Shown: positions 55,045-64,000 of the stretch, piece by piece
How the letters are laid out: each line of letters starts with the position of its first letter
Position numbering within the stretch: position 1 is the first letter of the stretch
From: Tomocerus qinae
Lineage: Eukaryota > Arthropoda > Collembola > Entomobryomorpha > Tomoceridae
Reading direction: 5' to 3'
NCBI GenBank assembly: GCA_020055645.1
Contig: CM034547.1
Span: 66,003,884 to 66,067,883 of the forward strand
Length of the DNA: 64,000 bases
Made by a program: the position numbers and the translations under genes
The notes under the pieces: model-generated
Told to the model about the DNA's origin: nothing
Database searches by the model: none
What the model saw: only the letters and a program-made list of their open reading frames with translations

Positions 55045-58000
55045 ATGCTTTATTTTTGTTTCACTTCGCTCTTAACAATTTTTGTAATACTTTCTATTGA
55101 CAATGTCCACGGACAAGGAGATAATAACATTAGAGTTGAAGCAGGGGACTTGGGTACAATAATTGGTCTTCCAGCTTGGACATCGAGAAATATAACTAAG
55201 TATTACACATTCCTTGGTATTCCATACGCTCATGACACCTCAGGAGACAAACGCTTCAAGGTAATAGTTTTTTTAATAATAAAATTCTACATATGACAAT
55301 TCTTCATTGTCAAATTATAACTAAAAAATTACCTACGTCTCTTCGCATTAATTAGCCATGCATTTAGAAACATACATTTTAAATGAATTTTTATTCTCTT
55401 AAAGCCATCACTCATGAAAACGGGTCCATTAACTGAAGATGGAAGTCCTTTTAAAGCTCAAAATCCATTTATTTTCTGTCCACAACGGGATATACTACTG
55501 GCAAAAACTGAGATAGACCTTCGCGAGCTTCTTGGATCTCATATGACATTGGATTATGAAGAATTTAAGAATCCTAATGATATATCACCCTTTATGGGAG
55601 TGGAGGATTGTCTCGTTTTAAATGTGAACACACCAAAGGTTGGTTATTAAAGTACATAGTCCCTAACATTGTAATTTTTAAACGGAAATGTAGAAAAAAA
55701 AATTTTCCAGTTACCTGCTGATTCTGATGATGAGCTACTTCCCGTTATATTTTATGTCCACGGCGGTTCTGCAGATTCCATTTGGGGCAGTGTATTTACT
55801 GGACTTCGTCTTCTAGAACGACCTGTTGTTCTTGTAACTATTAACTATCGTCTTGGAGCGTTAGGTTAAACAATCCCAGATATTTCATTTATTGCATCAT
55901 AGTTAAAAAAAATGTGGAATATACTTATGATAAACGTTGAAAATATTCATACAGGAGCTTTGAATCTTGGCATTGACGATGCTCCTGGAAATGCTGCCAT
56001 GTACGACAGTATTGTCGCATTAAATTGGGTCAAGAGATACATTAGGTTCTTTGGTGGTGATCCTAACAGGATTACTTTATACGGCCATTCTTCTGGAGCG
56101 GTTATGGTTACACATTTGCTCCTCAGTCCTTTGGCCAAAGATCTGTTTCATGGTGTTATTGGAGCAAGTGGAAGTGCAATTGCTGTTTGGGGAACAGCCC
56201 CTCATCCCTCAATTGATAATCATTTACGGGTAGCTTATCATGCATCTTGTTACAACTATTCTGAACCAATAAACTACCAAGGAATCTATGAATGCATGCG
56301 TGACGTATCTGTGGAAGAGCTAAGGCAGGCTGTAGGACGTCAATCGGTAAAAAAAATGTATTTATTTTACTAAACGATTTACAACTCGTAAAGTCGTATC
56401 GTAATGCATACTATAATATTCCAGCGAATTTATATGTGATCGATTTGGTTTATGCTGTTTATGCGGACGTACACAGTGTTACAAAGTCTACTATATACCT
56501 TGTTAGAATTGTAATTAGTACATATAATGGATTGGAGTATTTTTTGTAATTCTGTCTAAATTATTTTAGAGTGAAAACCAACGTGCAGGGGGATTTGGAT
56601 ATGATACAAAGGTTCCTTCTATTCAAAGCGACACGTTGACAATCGACAGATTCCTGAGTGAATCACCTTTAGATATTTTGGCAAAAAAGGAACAAGCAAA
56701 TGTGCCCCTAATGATGGGAGCCACGAGACATGATGGATCCTTTGTGCTGGATTCGACTTATCGAAAATTCATTGTTGCAAATGGGCATCATAACAATGCC
56801 ACTTTTATGAAAAATGATTTGGTACCGACGCTTTTAAAAAACATGGGTACCATGTTATGCATGAATCTATTCATTATCAATATAGCGGGTTACCTGATTT
56901 AATATTTTACATAAAATACAATTAACCCTTTCTTTACAAAGGTCTCGAAGACAAATTAGGTGCTCTACATAACGCTTTATCAATGACGTACATGGGAGAT
57001 AGCAAGAATTCAGGAAAATTTGAGGACATGATGCCCGGTCTTATTGATGTGGGATTCCGATATTAATTGAACATCATATAATGACAAAATTAATTATAGA
57101 CCATTTGCTATATTTTACTTAGATTCACAGCGTTTTTGGAATGAAGGCTGGTGGATATACTCTTGTAGAATTACATTCTCAGCTTCAACCTAAATCATTC
57201 TACTATAGCTTCGATTATAAAGGCCTTTGGACCACTTATGATTTAAGCAACGAATCTGATATACCGGGTGGTGAGTTCCGTTATTGCTGTACAATACTAA
57301 GGTTATTGTGAAAATGGTATTTTTGCCGAATTCGTTTGATGATTGAATTTTATTTATCCAGGTGTGGCCCACATTGATGATCAGTTGTACGTGTTTTACG
57401 CTGTGCCGCTTATAACTTCGAAAGATAAGGCTGTCAGCGACCGTTTTGTTAAGTACATAGTTAATTTTGCTACATATGGGTAAGTTTGTCCCTCCGAAAG
57501 TCGAAACTTTCCCACAGAATAACAGTGCGGTATATTGCTTAATCTTTTATGGTTATTTGATTAGTGATCCCAATGATCCTGAAGGGGAAATAACATTTCC
57601 TCCATTTTCGGAAAGTGACCATTTATTTCTGAAAATCGACACAGAAGATTCTATCGGATACAACTGTCGAGATGCCTGGATTGACAATTCCTTGGAATTG
57701 ATTAAACCGACACCGACTAACCAACCTTCTAGCTCATCACAACCTATAACAGAAAGTACACATTATGACAGTTCTACTACTGAAGCCCCTATCTCGACAG
57801 CAATCCCTACTACAGAATTACCTATCTCGACAGTAGTCCCAACTACTACTACAGAATTAACTATCTCGACAGTAGACCCTACAACTACTACTACAGAATT
57901 ACCTATCTCGACAGTAGACCCTACCACTACAAATACGACCATGACCGATTCAACCGAAAATCCAACTACTACCGCGGCATCGACAACTGAGGGACATGGC

Positions 58001-58066
58001 AATCCCATTACTGCCCTTAAATTCTTCGTTATATTTAATGCTATTTTATGCAGATTATTTTTTTGA
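55045..58066 (+). CDS. Carboxylesterase with mucin-like stalk and hydrophobic C-terminus
   Basis: Nine exons: 55045-55260, 55405-55638, 55711-55864, 55955-56346, 56570-56846, 56942-57048, 57123-57270, 57362-57479 and 57565-58066, giving 715 residues, all phases kept. It is an alpha/beta-hydrolase of the type-B carboxylesterase/cholinesterase family. It has a signal peptide (1-23), FLGIPYA, EDCLVLNV, the oxyanion HGG, the nucleophile elbow GHSSG with Ser247, the acid Asp387 in RHDGSF (more often Glu), and His513 in GVAHIDD, so the catalytic triad looks complete. After residue about 597 comes a Thr/Ser/Pro-rich region with three or four copies of TTTELPISTVDPTT-like repeats, probably O-glycosylated, and then a final 17-residue hydrophobic end (699-715). 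That end suggests a GPI anchor or a short membrane tail. Likely an extracellular ester hydrolase at the cell surface; substrate unknown. The TATA box lies at 54,995 and AATAAA 11 bp past the stop. Confidence 0.94.
57770..57940 (+). repeat. Coding minisatellite in the esterase stalk
   Basis: Three to four near-copies of a unit of about 40-50 bp containing ACAGAATTACCTATCTCGAC and a variable run of ACT triplets. The copies differ in the number of ACT codons, always in multiples of three, so the frame is kept. The array builds the Thr-rich stalk. Confidence 0.85.
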
Positions 58067-58531
58067 TTATTTAAGTTAATAAAAACTTGAAATATATAGT
58101 TAGAAAGAATAACCTATACTATGAATCTAATAATAATTTCTATATACTATACACGGGATAAATAATAGTTTGAGCAAAGTTTGGGTTTCGTTTGAAATCA
58201 ACTATGTACCACGGAATATCTACGGTTTGAAGGCAAATCAGCGGGAAATATCAAATTAAGAAATGTACAGAATCACAATCAATATCATTAGTCCATTTTC
58301 CGCCATTTAATTTTGAATAGAACTTGGATTGAAAATATTGAATAGAACAGTGAAAAAAGTAACAATTAAAAAATAAATGCGTATTTTATTTTCTTGGTGA
58401 ATTATAAGGCAGTATAAATAATAATACTACTTTATACTACTCTTTTGCACTATACATTTGACTAACTACAATACACTAATCCGCCGTTTGGTGAATAGTG
58501 TACACATAATTTTTGTTTTGTCACCAGCACA
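58067..58531. other. Intergenic region, esterase to MITE
   Basis: AT-rich flank with the esterase 3' end. Nothing else is seen. Confidence 0.5.
58078..58083 (+). terminator. Polyadenylation signal, esterase
   Basis: AATAAA only 11 bp after the stop codon, implying a very short 3' UTR. Confidence 0.6.
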
Positions 58532-58539
58532 TAATTAAT

Positions 58540-59352
58540 GGCTGAATTTAGGCAGCGGTACTTTGTTGCCACTGTCCCCGCTGTTGCCGCTAGGGGGTAA
58601 GGGGGGTCAGCGTCAACAGCATAAAAGCGGAAACAGTGGCGACACACAAAAACCACAGGTGGCAACAGCGGCGACACGCAAAATCCACTAGCGGCAACAG
58701 CGGCGACACAGCTAAAACCACTAGTGGCAACAGAGACACACTAATCTGATTTCCTCTGTTGCCGCTAAACCTAATATATTAGCCAGTGCACTGCTGCTCT
58801 ATATTAATGTGTCGGCTGAATTTAGGCACCGGGATCTCGTTGCCTCAATTGCCCCCGTTGCCCCATGCTTAGTCACTTTACCTATTACTTTAATATGTTG
58901 CTTCCCGTCACTATTTTTGCATCTTTTTTGACCTAACCTAATAAAAAATAAACTGTTTTATTGTTAATGCATAACAAAAATGGAACATATTTATTTTTAT
59001 TTAGGTTAGGTCAAAAAAGATGCAAAAATAGTGACGGGAAGCAAATGGAAAAGACGATAGGCTAATTGGCTTAACTTGGGGCAACGGGGGCAATTGAAGC
59101 AACGAGATCCCGCTGCCTAAATTCAGCCAATGTGTCTCTGTTGCCGCTGGTCAGGTCGCTAGTGGTTTTAGCTGTGTCGCCGCTGTTGCCGCTAGTGGAT
59201 TTTGCGTGTCGCCGCTGTTGCCGCTAGTGGTTGTACCGTGTCGCCACTGTTGCCACTGTCTCCGCTATTATGTTGTTGCCGCTAACCCCCCAAACCTCCC
59301 AGCGGCAACAGCGGGGACAGTGGCAACAAAGTACCGCTGCCTAAATTCAGCC
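58540..59352. mobile_element. GGCTG-family foldback element, outer copy B
   Basis: Ends GGCTGAATTTAGGCAGCGG and its exact reverse complement, flanked by a perfect 8-bp duplication TAATTAAT (58,532-58,539 and 59,353-59,360). Both arms are built of repeats such as GCCGCTGTTGCC alternating with GTGTCGCC and TAGTGGTTTT units, and the arms pair almost fully. The middle is interrupted by element C. Its ends are nearly the same as those of copies A and C, but the inner sequence differs, so it is a relative moved by the same machinery. No coding capacity. It lies 58 bp upstream of the MUL1 start, so it forms most of the sequence just before that gene. Confidence 0.93.
58814..59128. mobile_element. 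GGCTG-family foldback MITE, inner copy C
   Basis: A 315-bp element inserted in copy B, with a perfect 8-bp duplication AATGTGTC (58,806-58,813 and 59,129-59,136). The inner sequence matches copy A closely: GTTGCCTCAATTGCCCC near the end, TTGACCTAACCTAATAAAAA in the core, and the inverse on the other side. Its insertion into B shows that it jumped later than B. Confidence 0.95.
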
Positions 59353-59410
59353 TAATTAATTATAAGCTTATGTTAGTGTGATTTCTGCATTAATCGGATT
59401 TAAATTTCCA

Positions 59411-60855
59411 ATGGACATCTTTGAGAAACATAAGGAGGAATTCGTGACCGGGCTCAGTTTTGTTTTAAGTGGCATAAGCTATGGAGTTTATAAAGTGGCC
59501 AAGGACGCGGCTATGTATATTTTGGTACGTTACGTGAAAGTCTATAAGGACATTTAGCTTGTTATTCAAATGTCAGTATATCAGTATTTTGTAGTCCATT
59601 TTTTTCTTTTGTGGTGTTGTTTTCGAACCTTTAAATTGGAATTTAACTTTGATTTTTATTAACCATGTAGACCGCAAAAGAATATACAGCAGGAAAATCC
59701 CTGACGGATGCAGTAGTTAGTTTAAACAGTAAAGATCCTTCCGTTCTACAGTATGCTGCTGTAAGGGGCCGAGTTGTTGCTTTAAATCCTGGACAGACGA
59801 TTGTTAATTCTTCAAACATGGAAGCAGTCATTCAAACAAAAAGTACAGTCGAACATTCAGTGTATAAAGTGGCTAGTATTTGGTAAGGTACATGGTTATA
59901 CTAATAAAAATGTCACTATACACCAAATATGCAGTATTTTTAATTTTTATATTTTTGGTTTATTTAACCTTTCCAGGACAGATGGTTCAAGAAAAGTTCA
60001 GTCAGGGCTTAATTTTATACCATTTGGCCTTATAAATCCTAAGTACTATAATGCTAACGGAGAAAGTATCACAGGAGCAAGCTATCCAAAGGCGTCAGAC
60101 ATTCTTGTCGTCGATAATGTTGGATCCTTTGGGGAAATGCACAACGCTTTGGTGAACGTCAAACAGGAAATGATGTCGCCCCAAGATTTTTCTCTCATCA
60201 GACTTATTATTGGATTTTTAACAGACAGATACTCAATTGCGACGTACCAAGAAGAGCAAATCCTTCCAGTTGGTTCTATCATTACAATTTTTGGAGAATT
60301 ATCAAAAATGAAAAATGGACAAACAAGAATCTCTAATCCAAGCAGTACTAATACTCCTTTCATACTCACTATGAAAACGGCTACACGTAAATGATGATGA
60401 TCTTGTACTATTACAATTTTTTTGCTAATTTGAAGCGTAAAAAAAGTTCTTGAAAAGTAAATAATATATGCACGTACATGACTTAATTGTAATATCTAAT
60501 TTCAGAACTAAAGGCCAGCTACAAAAGTTCTGCTGATTTTGGTTGGCTACTTTTCCAAGGATCGGTTTTGTTCTTTACGGTTTCTGCTGCTTTTCTTTGT
60601 GCAAAATGGTGGTCAAAATATAAAATGCAACGAGTCTATCGGTCTGTAGCTGCCGAAAGAAATAATAATGAAAACCCCATCGCAGGATTGCATGAAAGTC
60701 AGATTTGTGTCGTTTGTTTAGGAAATCCTCGTGAGGTCATTTTAATACCTTGTGGTCATGTCTGTGTATGTGGTGATTGTTGCCTTTTGATTAATAGAAG
60801 ATGCCCTGTGTGTCGCATGGAATTTAACAATATTTATGCAGCCTACATATCATAA
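59411..60855 (+). CDS. MUL1: Mitochondrial E3 ubiquitin ligase MUL1 (MAPL/MULAN)
   Basis: Four exons: 59411-59524, 59671-59882, 59977-60386 and 60506-60855, giving 361 residues (human MUL1 has about 352). MUL1 sits in the outer mitochondrial membrane and ubiquitinates or SUMOylates proteins that control fission, mitophagy and signalling. The first membrane segment (about residues 12-32) is followed by the GIDE-type domain in the intermembrane space, with YAAVRGRVVALNPGQ and LPVGSIITIFGEL, then a second membrane segment (about 258-280). A C-terminal RING finger follows with C313, C316, C328, H330 and the closing CPVC, in the order CVVC, CGHVCVCGDC, CPVC typical of MUL1. The start Met lies just before the first membrane segment, as in relatives. 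AATAAA follows 15 bp past the stop. Strong match. Confidence 0.96.
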
Positions 60856-60869
60856 AATTGTGTCTTATA

Positions 60870-60875
60870 AATAAA
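60870..60875 (+). terminator. Polyadenylation signal, MUL1
   Basis: AATAAA 15 bp past the stop codon. Confidence 0.6.
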
Positions 60876-61535
60876 CAAGCTGGACTCAAATAACGTGAAA
60901 TATAATTTCCCGATAATTTTGAAACGACCGAATCATCATTATAATAATAGCTGCACAAATACCCTTTTACATCAACATACGGCTTTCAAATTTAAACTGG
61001 ATGGGCACATCATAGTCTAAACCCCAAACTTCGAGTTTCAAAACGATATCTTTCATAGAAATCGTTTTACAATTTTTTGAATTTCAAATTTTAACATTGA
61101 AAGAGTGGGAGAAAACGCTCCCATCTGTTACGCTTTGTCCTGATACTCCTTCTACAGTTTTCATCCGATCTTTACCAAACTTCTTCCTGACCTACTCGAC
61201 TTAATAATGAAGACGGTAGCCACTCCAGATTTTTATTTTTTAGTAGAAAATATTTTGCCAGTGAATTTCAAAAATTTGACAAAGTCCTACTCTTTAAGCA
61301 GGCAGGCCTCCGCCATGTAAAGGTATTAGTGTCCCTTTCACCTAGAACGAGGCGACCGCAGCGGAGTCAAACTAATAATAGCAAGGCAACGTTTATTTAG
61401 TTAGTATCATTTGATAGGTTAACTTGACTTGACATAGGGTTAATAAATGTAACGAGGTAGGTATAAAATAGATAGAAATAACGAAGACAATTAAAATAGT
61501 GGTAGCTAATTAAAACAACAGAGCTACTTAAAATG
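60876..61535. other. Intergenic region after MUL1
   Basis: About 660 bp without a recognisable gene. The stretch at 61.0-61.4 kb has no long frame and may be an old repeat, but I cannot name it. Confidence 0.5.
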
Positions 61536-61539
61536 AGGT

Positions 61540-62485
61540 GAAAATTACGTGAATATTTAAGATGACGGGGACGGGAATATTATTTAAAATAAAGAGATTA
61601 TTTAAAATGACAGGAATGTTTAAAATGACGAGATTATTTAAAATGACGTTAATAGATTTAAAACAACGGGGTTATTCAAAATGAAGGGGTGATTCTAAAC
61701 GACGAAAATATTTAAAACGACGGGGTCATTTACAACGACGGGGTCATTTACAACGACGGGGTCATTTACAACGACGGGGTCATTTACAACGACGTCTATT
61801 TAAAATGACGGGGTCATTTCAAGGACGTATTTAGGGATGGACTTTACGGGCTGAAGCCCCCCCCCCCCGAAATCCAAGAAAAATGGAATTTTTTTCTCAA
61901 AATAGCAAAACATTTCGCGCTCCGCGCGATTATTAGCCATTTTTAGGCCATTTTTGACTCATTTCCTTCAAAAAATGTCAAACATTTTCGCACTAATATA
62001 TATACTTAAAAATATCTATTGGAAATCTAGCCCCCTCCGAAACTCAGTTCTGCATACGTGCTTGGGTCATTTACAAATGGCATCTATTTAGATTGACGGG
62101 GTCATTTACAAATAGCATCTATTTAAATTGACGGGGTCATTTACAATGACGTCTATTTAAAACGACGGGGTCATTTACAATGACGTCTATTTAAATGACT
62201 AGATCATTTACCCGGGCCACAGCCAGAAAAAAATTTGGGGGGGAGGGCGACAAATTATCAGAAAAAAAATGAAAAATTTGAAAGTCACAGGGTTATTGAA
62301 AATGACGGGTTATTTAAATTAAAATGATGGCGTAATGTAAAATGACGGGGTTATTGAAAATAACTGAGTTATACAAAATGACGGTGGGATTTAAAACGAC
62401 GGGATTGTTTAAAATAATGTCTATTTACAATTATGGGGTAATTAAAATGACGGGGTGATGTAAATTGACGGGGAGATTTAAAATT
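61540..62485 (+). repeat. Degenerate ACGACGGGG minisatellite
   Basis: Many near-copies of an 18-20 bp unit of the form TTTAAAATGACGGGGTTA. The best part, about 61,718-61,794, has four perfect copies of the 18-mer GGGGTCATTTACAACGAC. The array is interrupted by an unrelated block at about 61,823-62,062 and another at about 62,214-62,280. There is no open frame. Confidence 0.88.
61823..62062. mobile_element. Probable repeat insertion inside the minisatellite
   Basis: A block of about 240 bp unlike the array around it. It has a C tract after GGGCTGAAGCC, the palindromic-looking CGCGCTCCGCGCG, and the end words ACGTAT and ATACGT. It looks like a fragment of a dispersed transposable element, but no ends or duplication can be fixed. 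Confidence 0.5.
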
Positions 62486-64000
62486 GTATATTATGTCCAT
62501 ATAATATTAATGATATAATAAAAATCAGGCGCTGATGAAAGGACTTCAAACATTACTTCAATTTCGCTGTTTAGTTAAATGATGTTGAATTTGGTTCACT
62601 ATTATTATGTTCATTCGATAAGTATTGTATTTGGTTAAAATGTGGTTAAATTGTCAGTTTACGCTCTTCCATGTGAGAAACCATGAAAAGTTCAATTAGA
62701 AAATGCTATGCATCTGAAATACTTTCTTCTCATCGTACAATATTGCCCCCGGGATACACAATACATGCACACTAGCTTTATTTATAACAGGGCCTAGGCC
62801 TAGGTCCTGTGACCGGCTATCTCTAATAATTTTGTTTAACAATCTGTTTAGCTGTGTTGTGTTAATGTTGCCTGCAACCAATTAATTTTTGGATATTTTG
62901 TGCAATGCAATCGATTTCTATGTTTGGAATACTTAATTATGACTGACTAGTGACGACTAAAGTTAGTTAATACGTTGTTTTTACAATGAATTCACGATTA
63001 GCAATTCACGTCTACAGGGATATATATTATATCATTCGGCCCAGTCAAACCGTTGTTAGTCATTCGGCGCTCGCCAACCGAAGGGGATTAAGCGGATTAA
63101 CCATTGGGCTAGATAAATCATTGAGACTACTAATGTATTAATGTATATAACATTAATTTTGTCTGGGTGGAAAATTACCTATATACAGACTATAGAATTT
63201 ATAAAATAACCTAAACATACCATTCTTATATACGCCATTTTATTTGAGATTGAGAGAAGCTTAGCAGCGGGCAGTAGAGTATCTTAACACACTGCACTAA
63301 AAGTTTTAAGCGAATTAGTGCATATGCAAATAATCCATTTTGTTACACAATCCACGCACATCCCACTGAATCATCCAACGATCTATAAAATGTTATGTTA
63401 TGTTATGTTATTATATAAAACACAATATAATGAGACATGTGCTTACTCGGCGGCACTGTATTTACCTACCTATTATATCAATTCACTAATAATAAAATCA
63501 TTAACATTGAATAAACCGTCATATCTTGAAATCAATAATGATAATAGTTTGTAATATTTATGGTGCTGGTATTTAGCTGACTCCATACTTAAGTATTTTG
63601 TCTGACGCAATATTTAAAATACGAGTGAGTGTTCCTTCCTACGTAGATAAAATTAAATGTAAATGCGACATCGTAGTAATGTTAATATCCCCATTCCCCA
63701 TGCTACTTTTGTTTGGTTAATCTATGTAGTCTGCTGACGAAAACATGGCAAATGGACAGAAATGCAGTATTGCAAACGAAAGAAAGCCGTTATTTAGCAG
63801 TTGAATCCTGCATATGCATATACTATATCATATACTGCATATATATGTATGCTACTGATACAATCGTTTGTATACGAAATTAAGGCAACACATAAAAAGC
63901 AGATCTAATGTAGGTATACGATATGGGTTTTTAATGTTCTTTATTTTTTTTTATTCAAATCTGGGAACCCGTTTTCTTCCTAGTGTATTTAAATGTTGGC
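62486..64000. other. Right-end intergenic sequence
   Basis: AT-rich, without a supported gene. It contains a short (TTATG)n run at about 63,389-63,412 and a palindrome-rich TATGCATATA segment at about 63,810-63,860. Short frames on both strands are unrecognised. Confidence 0.5.

Noticed and set aside
57763-58008. 81-codon minus-strand frame of Val-rich repeats
   Set aside because: It is the antisense shadow of the Thr-rich esterase stalk repeat.

Overview
This is animal nuclear DNA, most likely from an arthropod. Every recognisable gene is split by GT-AG introns, mostly 70-225 bp, and the gene set is metazoan: an ERGIC2-type cargo protein, a pineapple-eye/G2E3/PHF7-type zinc-finger protein, a membrane UDP-glycosyltransferase, a doublecortin-like kinase, a secreted carboxylesterase and the mitochondrial E3 ligase MUL1. 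The species is not identifiable from the sequence alone; an arthropod (insect, springtail or crustacean) is an inference from the pie-type protein and the UGT and esterase types. There are no bacterial operons, rRNA, CRISPR arrays or viral genes.

Layout: positions 1 to about 35,180 are an AT-rich gene desert. The only clear structures there are one foldback element (18,268-18,589), one AAAT microsatellite, an 18-base dispersed repeat and a short hairpin. From 35.9 to 60.9 kb lie six complete genes. ERGIC2 is on the minus strand (37,974 to 35,930). The other five are on the plus strand: pie-like (40,097-45,520), UGT (47,379-49,699), DCLK (51,278-53,925), carboxylesterase (55,045-58,066) and MUL1 (59,411-60,855). 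I built each exon model by reading the splice sites and checking that the phase is kept across every junction. All six close into intact frames of 443, 764, 543, 652, 715 and 361 residues. The end of DCLK exon 1 is the one ambiguous junction.

The gaps and one large intron are full of small DNA transposons. Three copies of one inverted-repeat family have perfect 8-bp target duplications, and one copy is nested inside another. A hAT relic with its ends and near-perfect target duplication lies in a pie-like intron. Two further foldbacks have C- or G-rich arms. From 61.5 to 62.5 kb there is a degenerate ACGACGGGG minisatellite.

The genes do not form a pathway; they are a typical mixed gene cluster with short intergenic gaps. 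The most interesting points are the nested transposon family, two SUMO-interacting-motif-like segments in the tail of the pie-like zinc-finger protein, a stop-free 108-bp intron in DCLK that would encode a membrane-like segment if retained, and a mucin-stalked, probably GPI-anchored esterase. I found no evidence for a wholly new system.
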